Assembly (NCBI GenBank): GCA_019117125.1
Contig: DXAL01000010.1
Location: 1-55,037 of the forward strand
Source of the DNA: Candidatus Mediterraneibacter merdipullorum
GTDB taxonomy: Bacteria; Bacillota; Clostridia; Lachnospirales; Lachnospiraceae
DNA: 55,037 nt
Reading direction: 5' to 3'
In this document: piece by piece, positions 28,898 through 37,066 of the stretch
Position numbering within the stretch: position 1 is the stretch's first letter
Layout: the number at the start of each line of letters is the position of its first letter
Translations under genes and position numbers: made by a program
Notes under the pieces: model-generated
What the model saw: the letters and a program-made list of their open reading frames with translations, nothing else
Told to the model about the DNA's origin: nothing
Databases searched by the model: none

Positions 28898-28910
28898 TAA
28901 CATTTGTTAT
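28884..28910 (-). promoter_or_regulatory. Operator-like repeats over the deoC -35 region
   Basis: ATTTGTTAT occurs twice in the plus strand (28884-28892 and 28902-28910, 18 bases apart). The second is part of a perfect palindrome ATAACATTTGTTAT (28897-28910), and a second palindrome GTTATGTCAATAAC (28888-28901) spans the -35. The same 9-mer, inverted, is in the palindrome at the deoR promoter. Repression by the DeoR protein is inferred. Confidence 0.6.
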
Positions 28911-28980
28911 ATTTATTTCATTTTATTTTTGAAAATATTATCTTTTGTTCAAATAATAACAACATTTCATTCATTATCTA

Positions 28981-29020
28981 AAAAATATAAGGGACGCAGC
29001 AAAAAACTTTACTGCGTCCC
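28981..29020 (-). terminator. Terminator after the TrmH-family methyltransferase gene
   Basis: GGGACGCAG (28991-28999) pairs with CTGCGTCCC (29012-29020). On the minus strand TTATATTTTTT follows. It lies just after the methyltransferase stop and before the deoC promoter. Confidence 0.85.
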
Positions 29021-29042
29021 CCTGCTTCATATATTTTGTTTT

Positions 29043-29834
29043 TTATCTCCTTCTCTGCCTTGCCGCCTCGAACATCAGCACCGCCGCCGCCACTGCAGCG
29101 TTCAGCGACTCAGCGCTCCCCTGCATCGGAATGAGGATGCGCCGGTCCGCGCAGGCTGCCACCTCGTCACGCAGCCCGTTCCCCTCATTTCCAATCAGGA
29201 ATGCACAGCCCGATGTATAGTCTTCCTCATCGTAGGCTTTCTCTCCGGCAAGATGCGCCGCATAAATCCATATCCCGTTCTGTTTCAGTTCTCCAATGGC
29301 TCCCGGAAGGTCCTCCACATACTGGAACGGCATCCGGAGCACTGCGCCCATTGTAGAACGGACGACCTTCGGATTGTAGACATCCACGCAGTCCGCGCTG
29401 AGCAGGATACCGGTCGCTCCTGCCGCCTCCGCAGTGCGGAAGATGGTCCCCAGATTGCCCGGGTCCTGCAGATTGTCAAGGACAAGGATATGGGCTCTGC
29501 CCCCTCCGTGCCCGAGAATATCTTCCATGCCATACTCCGGTCTCTGTACTACGGCAAGGACGCCCTGCGGCGTCTTCGTCCCCGATACATGGGCGAAGAC
29601 TGCATCCGACAGGATTTCCGTCTGAAATGAAGTCCAGCGGTCTTTTGCCTTTGCCGCATAATCCTCCGACAGATACACTTTGCGGATGTTTTCCCTCCAT
29701 GCCGGGTCTGCGGCAAGCTCTTCCGTCATGCGGGGACCTTCCGCGAGAAACACGCCCGCCTCGTCCCTTGCCCGGCTCTTCTTCATCAGCCGCATCAGTT
29801 CCTTTACCTGTGCATTCGCAGTACTTGTTATCAT
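29043..29834 (-). CDS. TrmH/SpoU-family 2'-O-ribose RNA methyltransferase
   Basis: A 263-aa SPOUT methyltransferase. ATG 29834 (MITSTANAQVKELMRLMKKSRARDE) is preferred over an upstream in-frame start, with AAGGAAGAG before it. Motif 1 'LVLDNLQDPGNLGTIFRTAEAAGA', motif 2 'FLIGNEGNGL', motif 3 'IPMQGSAESLNAAVAAAVLMFE' form the SAM-binding knot. It methylates a ribose 2'-OH in 23S rRNA or tRNA; the exact site cannot be told (RlmB-like N-terminal substrate domain). Confidence 0.92.
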   Translation of the reverse strand: MITSTANAQVKELMRLMKKSRARDEAGVFLAEGPRMTEELAADPAWRENIRKVYLSEDYAAKAKDRWTSFQTEILSDAVFAHVSGTKTPQGVLAVVQRPEYGMEDILGHGGGRAHILVLDNLQDPGNLGTIFRTAEAAGATGILLSADCVDVYNPKVVRSTMGAVLRMPFQYVEDLPGAIGELKQNGIWIYAAHLAGEKAYDEEDYTSGCAFLIGNEGNGLRDEVAACADRRILIPMQGSAESLNAAVAAAVLMFEAARQRRR

Positions 29835-29900
29835 ACGCTCTTCCTTCCGTTGTCCGCTTTCCCGCACTTTAGCACTCCTGCGCTTTCGTATTCCCGCACG

Positions 29901-29926
29901 ATAGCGTCAGTGTACACTGACGCTAT
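29901..29926 (-). other. 26-base perfect palindrome at the trkA stop
   Basis: ATAGCGTCAGTG and CACTGACGCTAT form a 12-bp stem around TA, starting at the last base of the trkA stop codon. No T-tract follows on the minus strand. It may be an mRNA 3'-end structure or part of a weak terminator. Confidence 0.6.
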
Positions 29927-30585
29927 TATTTTGCTTTCTTTGCGTCAAACTTCTGCAGGATGTCATTTGCCCCTATCATGATGAGTATCCCGTTCTCCGG
30001 AAGCGGCTTCATCGGGTCAAATGTCACATCGACCTGCTTGTTGATGATGATGCCCACCACGTTGATGCCGAAGCGTTCGCGCACTTTCAGCTCCGCCAGG
30101 CATTTGCCCTGCCACGGCTCCGGCACGACTGCCTCGACCATGCTGTAGTCATCGGACAGCTCAATCCAGTCAGAAAATTCTTTTGCCACAAGATTTTTTG
30201 CCACACGGCTTCCCATCTCGATTTCCGGATATACGACGGAATCAGCGCCCACTTTTTTCAGAATGGTGCCCTGCAGTTTGTCTTTCGCTTTCGCAAGCAC
30301 GGTTGGGATTCCCATCTCCTTGCAGAGCATAGTCGCCATGATGCTCGCCTCAAAATTCTCCGACACGGCGATGACCGCACCGTCCAGGTTCCTGCCGCCC
30401 AGCGCTTCCAGCGCTTCCGGGTCCGACACGTCTGCTTTGAGCGCATAAGAGACATCCTCCGATATCTCCTGTATCTTCTCAGCCGAGTCGTCCACCACAA
30501 GGACGTCTGCGCCCATCTTTTCCAGTGTCAGCGCCACGCTCCATCCGAAACTTCCAAGTCCAAGTACCGCAAATTGTTTACTCAT
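29926..30585 (-). CDS. trkA: Potassium uptake regulatory subunit TrkA/KtrA
   Basis: A 219-aa cytoplasmic RCK protein. The N-terminal Rossmann fold has 'VLGLGSFGWSVALTLEKMGADVLVVDDSAEKI' (GxGxxG and acidic strand end), the middle 'VIAVSENFEASIMATMLCKEMGIPTVLAKAKD', and the C-terminal TrkA_C domain from about 135. One RCK unit is present, as in KtrA. It gates the TrkH channel encoded 48 bases upstream in response to nucleotides. Confidence 0.93.
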   Translation of the reverse strand: MSKQFAVLGLGSFGWSVALTLEKMGADVLVVDDSAEKIQEISEDVSYALKADVSDPEALEALGGRNLDGAVIAVSENFEASIMATMLCKEMGIPTVLAKAKDKLQGTILKKVGADSVVYPEIEMGSRVAKNLVAKEFSDWIELSDDYSMVEAVVPEPWQGKCLAELKVRERFGINVVGIIINKQVDVTFDPMKPLPENGILIMIGANDILQKFDAKKAK

Positions 30586-30633
30586 TTTCCTGCTCTCCTG
30601 TCATTTCTATTCTATCTGTTTTTATCTTCTTTC

Positions 30634-32019
30634 TCAGCCCAGCATAATCTTCTTTTCCGGCAGTTCACGGAACTGGTCGCTCTTATGCGACTTTCCGGCA
30701 AAGACAAGCGCCATCGTGAGCGGTCCTATCCTTCCGATGTACATCAGCAGCATCAGCACCACATGGCTCGCCCTGGTCAGATGCGGCGTCAGGTCAGCCG
30801 AGAGTCCCACTGTACCGATTGCGGAAGAAGCCTCATACATCAGGTTCAAAAAATCCGCCTTGGGGTCAAAGATGGACATTGCCGCCACCGCCGCCAGCCA
30901 GAACGTAAATGTGATAAGTGCGATTGTGATTCCGGAACGCACACTCTCCACATCCACACGTCTGCCGAAACATTCTGTATCTCTGTGTCCCCTCAGCACG
31001 GAAATAACCGTCAGTATCAGCATGGCCGCCGTCGTTGTCTTGATACCGCCTGCCGTACCTGCCGGAGAACCGCCGATGAACATCAGGATACATCCCAGCA
31101 GTCTGGAACTTTCTGTCAGCCCGGACTGGGAGACGGATGCAAATCCCGCCGTACGCGTCGTCACCGACTGGAACGCCGACGCCAGCACTTTCTCCGGGAC
31201 GCTTAAATCCGCCATTGTCTCCGGATTATTGAACTCCAGCAGGAAATATCCCACTGTGCCGAAAATGATAAGGAACGCCGTCATCGTCAGGACGATCTTG
31301 CTCTGCAGTCCCAGCCTTGTGAAAATCCGCCGTCTGGCGCCCTTTTCACCGGCTCCTTTTTTCGCCGTCACAAAGATATCATGCCAGACAGGGAAACCGA
31401 GACCTCCCATCACGATAAGGAACATCGTCGTAAGGCTTACGAGAGGGGAATCCACATACTGCATAAAACTTGTGGAACCGATGATATCGATTCCCGCATT
31501 GCAGAATCCGGAAATCGAGTGGAACACCCCGTACCAGATGCCCTTCACAACGCCAAATTCCGGCACGAACTTAATAGAGAAAAGGACGGCTCCTATCCCT
31601 TCTACGATAAATGTCCCCCGGATGATGCGGATGATGAATTTCACCAGCCCGGAAAGCGTATCCAGACCATATGCTTCCTGTATCAGTATCCTTCCTTTCA
31701 TGGAAATCTTCTTCCCGAGCAAAAGGAAAAACAGTGCTGTACACGCAATCACGCCCAGACCGCCTATCTGGATGAGTATCAGTACCACGACCTGCCCGAA
31801 CAGCGTGTACTGCTCCGCCGGAATGACCGTGACAAGTCCGGTCACACAGACCGAAGTCACTGAGGTGAACAATGCGTCAATAAACTCAATCGGTTTCTGG
31901 TTGCATACCGGCAGCCAGAGAATCACGCCGCCCAGAAAAATTACGCCGAAAAATCCCAATGCCACGATCTGCATGGTGTTCAGCCTGACTCTCCTGGGGC
32001 TTTTTTCTCTCCTGTCCAT
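30634..32019 (-). CDS. trkH: Potassium uptake channel subunit TrkH/KtrB
   Basis: A 461-aa polytopic protein. ATG 32019 follows AGGAGGACATT; the upstream in-frame ATG would add an unlikely leader. The four pore loops of the family are visible, the first as 'DALFTSVTSVCVTGLVTV' and later 'ISGFCNAGID', 'SVTTRTAGFAS' and 'ASSAIGTVGLS', each with the selectivity-filter glycine. It carries K+ (with Na+ or H+) across the membrane with TrkA. It has its own promoter. Confidence 0.95.
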   Translation of the reverse strand: MDRREKSPRRVRLNTMQIVALGFFGVIFLGGVILWLPVCNQKPIEFIDALFTSVTSVCVTGLVTVIPAEQYTLFGQVVVLILIQIGGLGVIACTALFFLLLGKKISMKGRILIQEAYGLDTLSGLVKFIIRIIRGTFIVEGIGAVLFSIKFVPEFGVVKGIWYGVFHSISGFCNAGIDIIGSTSFMQYVDSPLVSLTTMFLIVMGGLGFPVWHDIFVTAKKGAGEKGARRRIFTRLGLQSKIVLTMTAFLIIFGTVGYFLLEFNNPETMADLSVPEKVLASAFQSVTTRTAGFASVSQSGLTESSRLLGCILMFIGGSPAGTAGGIKTTTAAMLILTVISVLRGHRDTECFGRRVDVESVRSGITIALITFTFWLAAVAAMSIFDPKADFLNLMYEASSAIGTVGLSADLTPHLTRASHVVLMLLMYIGRIGPLTMALVFAGKSHKSDQFRELPEKKIMLG

Positions 32020-32046
32020 AATGTCCTCCTGAATCTGCTGTAGATA

Positions 32047-32068
32047 AGGCGGATAAAAATATCCGCCT
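32047..32068 (-). other. Hairpin in the trkH leader
   Basis: AGGCGGATA and TATCCGCCT form a 9-bp stem with an AAAA loop inside the short leader between the promoter and the trkH start. It is followed by TTATC, too weak for a clear terminator. It could be a regulatory or stabilising stem. Confidence 0.5.
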
Positions 32069-32081
32069 CTCATGCACAGCT

Positions 32082-32110
32082 ATATTACCACAGACATATG
32101 GAAGATTCAA
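32082..32110 (-). promoter_or_regulatory. Sigma-A promoter of trkH-trkA
   Basis: TTGAAT (32105-32110), 17 bases, TAATAT (32082-32087) on the minus strand, about 60 bases before the trkH start. Confidence 0.7.
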
Positions 32111-32171
32111 TTTAATTCACACATTCTGCCGGATTCTTTACATCTTCTTAATACGCATGACAGTTTTATAC

Positions 32172-32201
32172 AAAACCGGGGACTGTCTGTTCAGCCCCCG
32201 G
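32172..32201 (-). terminator. Terminator after the PepSY lipoprotein gene
   Basis: CCGGGG (32176-32181) pairs with CCCCGG (32196-32201). On the minus strand TTTTGTATAAAA follows. It separates the PepSY gene from the trkH promoter. Confidence 0.7.
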
Positions 32202-32206
32202 CATTT

Positions 32207-32758
32207 CTACCATCTCTCTTCTTCCCATTTCAGGATTGTCCCTGTATCTGCATCAATCTCAAATTCATATTCCATCCGGTTATAGATGATATCTCCCTCG
32301 TAAACATACCAGCCGTCGTCAAAGTCAAGCTCCAGCGACATATCCTGCGCCGTCGCTCCCGGCACACGCTCCAGCGCGATTGCCTGCGCCTCCTCAAAGC
32401 TGACCGCCACATTTGCGGCGCCGCCCCTGCCGGAGTTTCCGGCTTCATTCTGAGTCGTCCCGCTCTGGGCGGTCCCACCCTGTTCTTCCGGCCGGGATGC
32501 AGCATCTTCCTGACTCTGGGCATCGTTTCCGGACTGTACAGCCGCGCTGTCGTCTGTTCCTGTATTTCCCTGGCATTCTTTGAGTGCATCGATTTCCTGC
32601 TGGAGCGCATCAATCTGGGCTTCCAGTTCCGCCTCGCGCTCTGACCCGCCGGACTGCCCGCCGGCATCCTGCGGGGCGCCTGTGCGCACGCCGCAGCCTG
32701 TGAGCATCACAAATGAAAGGATAAGTCCCGTAAGGAGTCCTGTATATTTTCTCTTCAT
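32207..32758 (-). CDS. PepSY-domain lipoprotein
   Basis: A 183-aa lipoprotein. Signal peptide with lipobox LTGC (Cys22), a short coiled coil (about 39-61, EREAELEAQIDALQQEIDAL), a Gln/Gly/Ser/Asp-rich flexible linker, and one C-terminal PepSY domain ('VSFEEAQAIALERVPGATAQDMSLELDFDDGWYVYEGDIIYNRMEYEFEIDADTGTILKWE' region). PepSY domains are often protease-inhibitory or surface-exposed modules. It acts outside the membrane; partner unknown. The flanking terminator makes it a separate unit. Confidence 0.85.
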   Translation of the reverse strand: MKRKYTGLLTGLILSFVMLTGCGVRTGAPQDAGGQSGGSEREAELEAQIDALQQEIDALKECQGNTGTDDSAAVQSGNDAQSQEDAASRPEEQGGTAQSGTTQNEAGNSGRGGAANVAVSFEEAQAIALERVPGATAQDMSLELDFDDGWYVYEGDIIYNRMEYEFEIDADTGTILKWEEERW

Positions 32759-32854
32759 AGCTCTGTCCCTCCGTCTTTTTCTCCGCTTTGTACATCGTCC
32801 TGTTATTTTCTGTATGTATTATAGAAGAAAAAGATTAAAGGAACATTAAAGAAT

Positions 32855-33805
32855 CTATTTTGTTTCTAATCTTTTCTCATATTTCTCCAGAAGCTCATCC
32901 CATTCCCGGTATGCCGGTTCGCTCCGGCGATCCGCCATATCATAATGCTCCGCGAGATAACCGCTCAGCCATGCGGTCACTTTCTGTGCGCCGCGCAGGT
33001 TCAGATGGTCTCCTTTGTCGTAACTGTCTTTCTCCCAGTCAATCCCCAGTTCATCCGTCATCAGGTTCAGGTCGATATAATCCAGCCGATGGGCTTCTGC
33101 ATATGCTTCCAGTGCGTTGTGTTTCTTATAATTGTAGTTTTTCGGGGACGGGACGCTGAGCAGCACCAGCCTGGCGCCTTTCTTTTTGCAGAGCTTCTGT
33201 ATCTTTTCCATATAGATTTCCACGGCTTTTGGCATCTCCTGCGCCTTGTCCGTCTCCTTCATGTAATCGTCCGCCGTATCGCACGCCTTTACCCCGCTGC
33301 GGACCGTGAAGCCCTTGAAATCATCATTGGGCTTTTTCCCGTCCAGAAGGAGCTTCCACAGGTTATGATAGCGGAATACCGGCATATGATACCGGAGTGT
33401 TTCCACGATGCCTGCCTGGATATTTCCGAAGATGCCCGGATTGCGGAACATCAGGTTTGTCTCCAGGACAACAAGCTTTGGAGACTGATTCTCCAGCGCG
33501 TGCCGGAGCATATAATATGTCTCCTGCACTTTCTGTCCCGGCTGTCCGCACACATAGGAAGGGATGCCCTTCTCCTTCCAGATTTCCAGGGGCGAGACGG
33601 AAGTATAACTCTCGCTGTCTCCGAGCACCACCATATCAATCGTATGCCCCGGCTCTGCGGAAATGCCTGCATACGGTCGGTTCCTCCCTCCCACAAAATC
33701 CGATATGCTCTCCGCCCGGCTGCTGACCCAGGAGGAACCCGCCCCGAGCAGGACGAACAGTATCACAAAAAACAGGACGCAGCGTCCGAACCTCTTTTTC
33801 CTCAT
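32855..33805 (-). CDS. SGNH-fold membrane-anchored protein of the dlt-like cluster (DltD/AlgX-like role)
   Basis: A 316-aa protein with an N-terminal membrane anchor (about 8-24) and an extracytoplasmic SGNH hydrolase-like domain: 'VVLGDSESYTSV' (Ser64 in GDS), 'GQPGQKVQETYYMLRHAL', 'LVVLETN', and the terminal 'DKGDHLNLRG' (D263/D266, H267). In dlt and alginate systems such a protein works with the MBOAT protein on the outside to transfer the acyl group to the polymer. It follows the MBOAT gene behind AAGGAGATGAAG, after a tandem-repeat spacer. A substrate is not visible. Confidence 0.8.
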   Translation of the reverse strand: MRKKRFGRCVLFFVILFVLLGAGSSWVSSRAESISDFVGGRNRPYAGISAEPGHTIDMVVLGDSESYTSVSPLEIWKEKGIPSYVCGQPGQKVQETYYMLRHALENQSPKLVVLETNLMFRNPGIFGNIQAGIVETLRYHMPVFRYHNLWKLLLDGKKPNDDFKGFTVRSGVKACDTADDYMKETDKAQEMPKAVEIYMEKIQKLCKKKGARLVLLSVPSPKNYNYKKHNALEAYAEAHRLDYIDLNLMTDELGIDWEKDSYDKGDHLNLRGAQKVTAWLSGYLAEHYDMADRRSEPAYREWDELLEKYEKRLETK

Positions 33806-33817
33806 TCTTCATCTCCT

Positions 33818-33877
33818 TGCTGTATCTCACATTTTCGTGCTGTATCTCACATTTTCGTGCCGTATCTTACATCTTCT
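33818..33877 (-). repeat. 20-bp tandem repeat between the MBOAT and SGNH genes
   Basis: TGCTGTATCTCACATTTTCG occurs twice back to back (33818-33837, 33838-33857), then a third copy with changes (33858-33877) and further degenerate copies toward 33900. On the minus strand the array runs into the SGNH ribosome-binding site (AAGGAG). There are no unique spacers, so it is not a CRISPR array. Copy number may vary between strains and change spacing or translation. Confidence 0.85.
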
Positions 33878-33960
33878 CATCGTACCGCATTTTTCCTGCC
33901 GCACATCATATCCGTTTCTCTTTCCCGCATCCGGGCACGTCTGTCTGCACGGGCGGGGCG

Positions 33961-35553
33961 TCAGAACCCCGCATAAATCATATCCACTGCCTGATAGCCG
34001 TCCCCGTATGCCGCGAACAGGACAACCGACAGAATGAGTCCGTAATACACCGCCCAGCGCAGCGGCGTCGGAGCCGCCGCCAGCCGCTCCTGCGCATCCG
34101 GACGGCGCTCCAGGATGTGTCCGACCACCGCGGCAATCAGGCAGCCCCCTGCGACTGCTGCCAGGTCCGCCTTCCCAAGCCCCAGGTCCAACAGCGTCCC
34201 GTCCCAGAGCCTGCGGACTCCAAAATCCCGGAACAGACTGCCAAACATCGAGATGCCGGCGCGCAGCCCGTCTGCCCGGAAGAACAGCTCGCCCACAAAG
34301 ATGATGCCCCATGTCTTCGCCGTCTGCACGATGCGCCAGTATCGGGAATCCTCGTTTATATGGCATACAGAAAGCACATTTCTGCGGAGAGGTTTTACCG
34401 CCTCTCCCGCAAATATCAGCGCGAAATAATACATCCCGTAGAAGATATAGCTCCATCTCGGTCCGTGCCACAGTCCGTTGCACAGCCATACCGGAAAGAG
34501 CGCAAGCCCTGCCACGCCAAGCTGCGCCGCCTCTTTCCCGAGATGCTTCCTCCCAAACTGGTTCCACCGTTTCACGAGAGAGGACATGGAGACCGGGTAG
34601 AAAATATAGGTCTTGAACCATGTGCCGAGCGTAATGTGCCAGCGCCGCCAGAACTCCGCCGCGCTCCTTGCGCAGAACGGCTGCCGGAAGTTCTCCGGCA
34701 GACAGACACCGAACAGCTTCCCGCTTCCGATGATGATATCCATGCATCCCGAAAACTCCATATAGAGCTGTACCGTGTAGGCGACGGCGCCCACTGCGAT
34801 GAGCACGCCGCTGTACTGTGTATAATTGTCAAATATCGCCGCCACCGGAACTGCCAGCCGGTCCGCCACGATTTTCTTCTTGAACAGACCCCAGAAAATG
34901 CGCACGTATCCTTCCGAGAGATTGCGCCCCTGAAGCGGTTCTCCTGCAAAAAGCCGGTCCGCCGTATCCGACCAGCGGCAGATGGGACCCTCCATAATCT
35001 GCGGGAAAAATCCCAGGAATAAAAGAGTCCTGCCCGGCTTTTCCTCCGGCGCATTCTTTCCCCAGTACACATCTGCCATATATCCGATTGCCTGCAGGGT
35101 GTAAAAGGAAATCCCCACCGGCAGGATGATATTTCTCTCCTCCGGCGCCACCGGAAGCGGAAGCCGGAACGGCAGCATATCCAGACTGCGCACAAAGAAG
35201 TTATGATATTTCATGGAGATGAGCACGGCAAGCAGGAGCACCACTCCCAGCGCCAGGACTCTCCGCCGATTCTTCTGATACAGTTGTTTTATCTGCTTTT
35301 TCTGTTCTCTGTCCTCTTCTCCCGCCAGCATTTCCTTCTCTCTGGTCCGAAGCCACGCAAGCCAGATGCCCGTGCAATGGGTCAGAAGCCCGGCGCCTAA
35401 CAGCCAGAGTATCCGCATCCCGCTGAGCATCCAGAAGAAGACGCCGCTTTCCGCAAGGAGCGTCTTCCACCGGTGCCGCCGTGGCGTGAGCTGGTACAGG
35501 ACCAGGCTCACCGGGAGAAATACGAACAGATATACAATCGCATCATACGACAT
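33961..35553 (-). CDS. MBOAT-family O-acyltransferase (DltB/AlgI-like)
   Basis: A 530-aa polytopic protein. '[13 protein letters not shown]' at the N-terminus, '[23 protein letters not shown]', '[13 protein letters not shown]', '[21 protein letters not shown]'-type region (here [14 protein letters not shown]), and '[16 protein letters not shown]' with the catalytic histidine are MBOAT hallmarks. DltB relatives move an aminoacyl or acetyl group from a carrier inside to a polymer outside. The start is 4 bases after the carrier protein stop, which ties it to that carrier. It is much closer to DltB/AlgI than to lipid MBOATs. Confidence 0.92.
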   Translation of the reverse strand: [530 protein letters not shown]

Positions 35554-35556
35554 ACA

Positions 35557-35784
35557 TCAACTCTCCTGCAGTCTGTCCACCATCTTCTGTATCGCTTCCG
35601 CCGAGTTAAAATTCGCCGGCGTCATCTCAGACGCCTCAATGGTGATATCAAACGCCTCCTCCAGTTCCGCGACAAGCGTGATGACGCCGAATGAATCCAG
35701 CAGCCTGTCGTCAATCAGCGCTTTCTCCTTTTCATAGTCAATCCCGTCGTCAATCTGCCTCAATATTTCCAGTACCTTATCCAT
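35557..35784 (-). CDS. Acyl/aminoacyl carrier protein of the dlt-like cluster
   Basis: A 75-aa acidic four-helix carrier. ATG 35784 follows AAGGAGGACC. The phosphopantetheine serine is S31 in 'LLDSFGVITLVAELEEAF' (DSF instead of the usual DSL). Size and charge fit DltC or a small ACP. It lies between the decarboxylase and the MBOAT gene, so it probably carries the activated amino acid through the pathway. Confidence 0.9.
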   Translation of the reverse strand: MDKVLEILRQIDDGIDYEKEKALIDDRLLDSFGVITLVAELEEAFDITIEASEMTPANFNSAEAIQKMVDRLQES

Positions 35785-35809
35785 GGTCCTCCTCCTTCTT
35801 TCTCTGTAT

Positions 35810-37066
35810 TCAATGTACTGCCGCCAAGCAGTCGGATGGCCTCCGGACATGCCGGTCCGCCGCGTTCCCGTCCGGCGCTTTTGCGCTCTCCGCCATATTT
35901 ACGGTCCAGGTCTCTTTCCTGCCGCGCAGCATGTTCCAGCCGTCCGCACTGCTGTAAGAGACGACCTGGGGAAGGGCATGACTTAAGAACAACGCCATCC
36001 CCTCCATTGCAGAGTAGGCTCCTGCCCGCTCAAAGACCAGCGTGCGGCCGGTCCGCACCCCGCCAAGCCGGATGTCCCGGCACAGGATGTCATTGACGCT
36101 GCAGAGAGACCCACAGACCGTCCACGTTCTTTCCTGTCCCGGCAATGACTCCGGTATCATGCGGATGTACGGTTCATACATTCCCCGTATCTGCCCGTCG
36201 TAATTCAGCTGGTGGCTGCCTCCGTCCACCATGCAGTAGTTCGTATCCTCGCTTGTCTTGACATCGCAGATGCCGGTGAGATAATATCCGCACATGGCGG
36301 CAAAGGCACGCCCCAATTCCACCGTGACATCCCCGTTCCATTCCATCCCGGAGAGCATCTCCGCCAGGCTCTCCAGACCGCTGTCGCAGAACGTCTCCGC
36401 CGTCTTTTCTCTAAAATATGGTACGGAGATGCCCGGACCATACTCCAGGCAGCGGATATCACACCCGGTCTTTTCCTTTAAATCCAGCAGGAACCGGTCC
36501 AGATAGGCGATTTCCTTTTTCAGCCTGTCCAGAGAACGCTTCTGGGTCCCGGTAAAATAATGGAGTCCTTCCGGTCTGAGCCTGGGACTCATATTGACCA
36601 GACCGACAATGCTGTAAAAGGTATCCTCGTCCATCCCGAACTGGCTGTCGCCTCCAAGCCGCAGATAGATTCGCAGCGGCTCATCATGAGCATCGCTCCA
36701 CTCTGCCAGATAGTGGAACTGCCGGACGGATTCCACGGTGTACGCGCACCGCCCGCCGCAGCAGTCCAGTATCTCGAACAGGTCTTCCTGCTTCTTTACC
36801 ACACCGGAGATGAGCAGTTTTTCCGGCGGGATGGAAAGCTCCCTGCAGATACGGAATTCCCCCATCGAGCATACCTCGATCCGGTCTGTCAGCTCTGCCA
36901 TCCTGGCTGTCAGGAAGGGATTCGCCTTCATCGCGTAGCACAGTCCGGCATGTTTTCCGAGTATCTTCCGTATCCTCCCGACCTCAGCCTCCAGCCTGTC
37001 CATATCAAACAGATAGAGCGGCGTTCCGTAGCGCGCCACCGCGTATTCGAGCTGTTCTTTTCTCAT
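35810..37066 (-). CDS. Fold-type III PLP decarboxylase, LysA/BtrK-like
   Basis: A 418-aa alanine-racemase-fold decarboxylase. ATG 37066 follows GGAAAGGAGAAGAT and overlaps the adenylation gene by 4 bases. PLP lysine K47 in 'CYAMKANPF', 'GMDEDTFYSIV', 'HYFTGTQKRSLD', 'LEYGPGISVPYF', 'VDGGSHQL', and the active cysteine C322 in 'CGSLCSVNDIL'. The LysA signature HIGSQ is replaced by FTGTQ and CESSD by CSVND. As I recall, BtrK, which decarboxylates a glutamyl group on a carrier protein, has TGTQ and CTPED there. So diaminopimelate is not the obvious substrate. A carrier-bound or other amino acid is more likely. Confidence 0.82.
   Translation of the reverse strand: MRKEQLEYAVARYGTPLYLFDMDRLEAEVGRIRKILGKHAGLCYAMKANPFLTARMAELTDRIEVCSMGEFRICRELSIPPEKLLISGVVKKQEDLFEILDCCGGRCAYTVESVRQFHYLAEWSDAHDEPLRIYLRLGGDSQFGMDEDTFYSIVGLVNMSPRLRPEGLHYFTGTQKRSLDRLKKEIAYLDRFLLDLKEKTGCDIRCLEYGPGISVPYFREKTAETFCDSGLESLAEMLSGMEWNGDVTVELGRAFAAMCGYYLTGICDVKTSEDTNYCMVDGGSHQLNYDGQIRGMYEPYIRMIPESLPGQERTWTVCGSLCSVNDILCRDIRLGGVRTGRTLVFERAGAYSAMEGMALFLSHALPQVVSYSSADGWNMLRGRKETWTVNMAESAKAPDGNAADRHVRRPSDCLAAVH

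Noticed and set aside
30716-32032. A 438-codon plus-strand open frame opposite trkH
   Set aside because: TrkH on the minus strand has all pore motifs; the opposite frame has none.
33818-33900. 20-bp repeats considered as a CRISPR array
   Set aside because: Direct tandem copies without spacers.
33817-35022. A 401-codon plus-strand open frame opposite the MBOAT gene
   Set aside because: It begins in the 20-bp tandem repeats and runs antisense to a clear MBOAT protein; composition is typical of a shadow frame.
35810-37066. PLP decarboxylase considered as ordinary lysine-biosynthesis LysA
   Set aside because: The LysA motifs HIGSQ and CESSD are replaced, and the gene is translationally coupled to an adenylation enzyme and carrier rather than to lysine genes. 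Not fully excluded.
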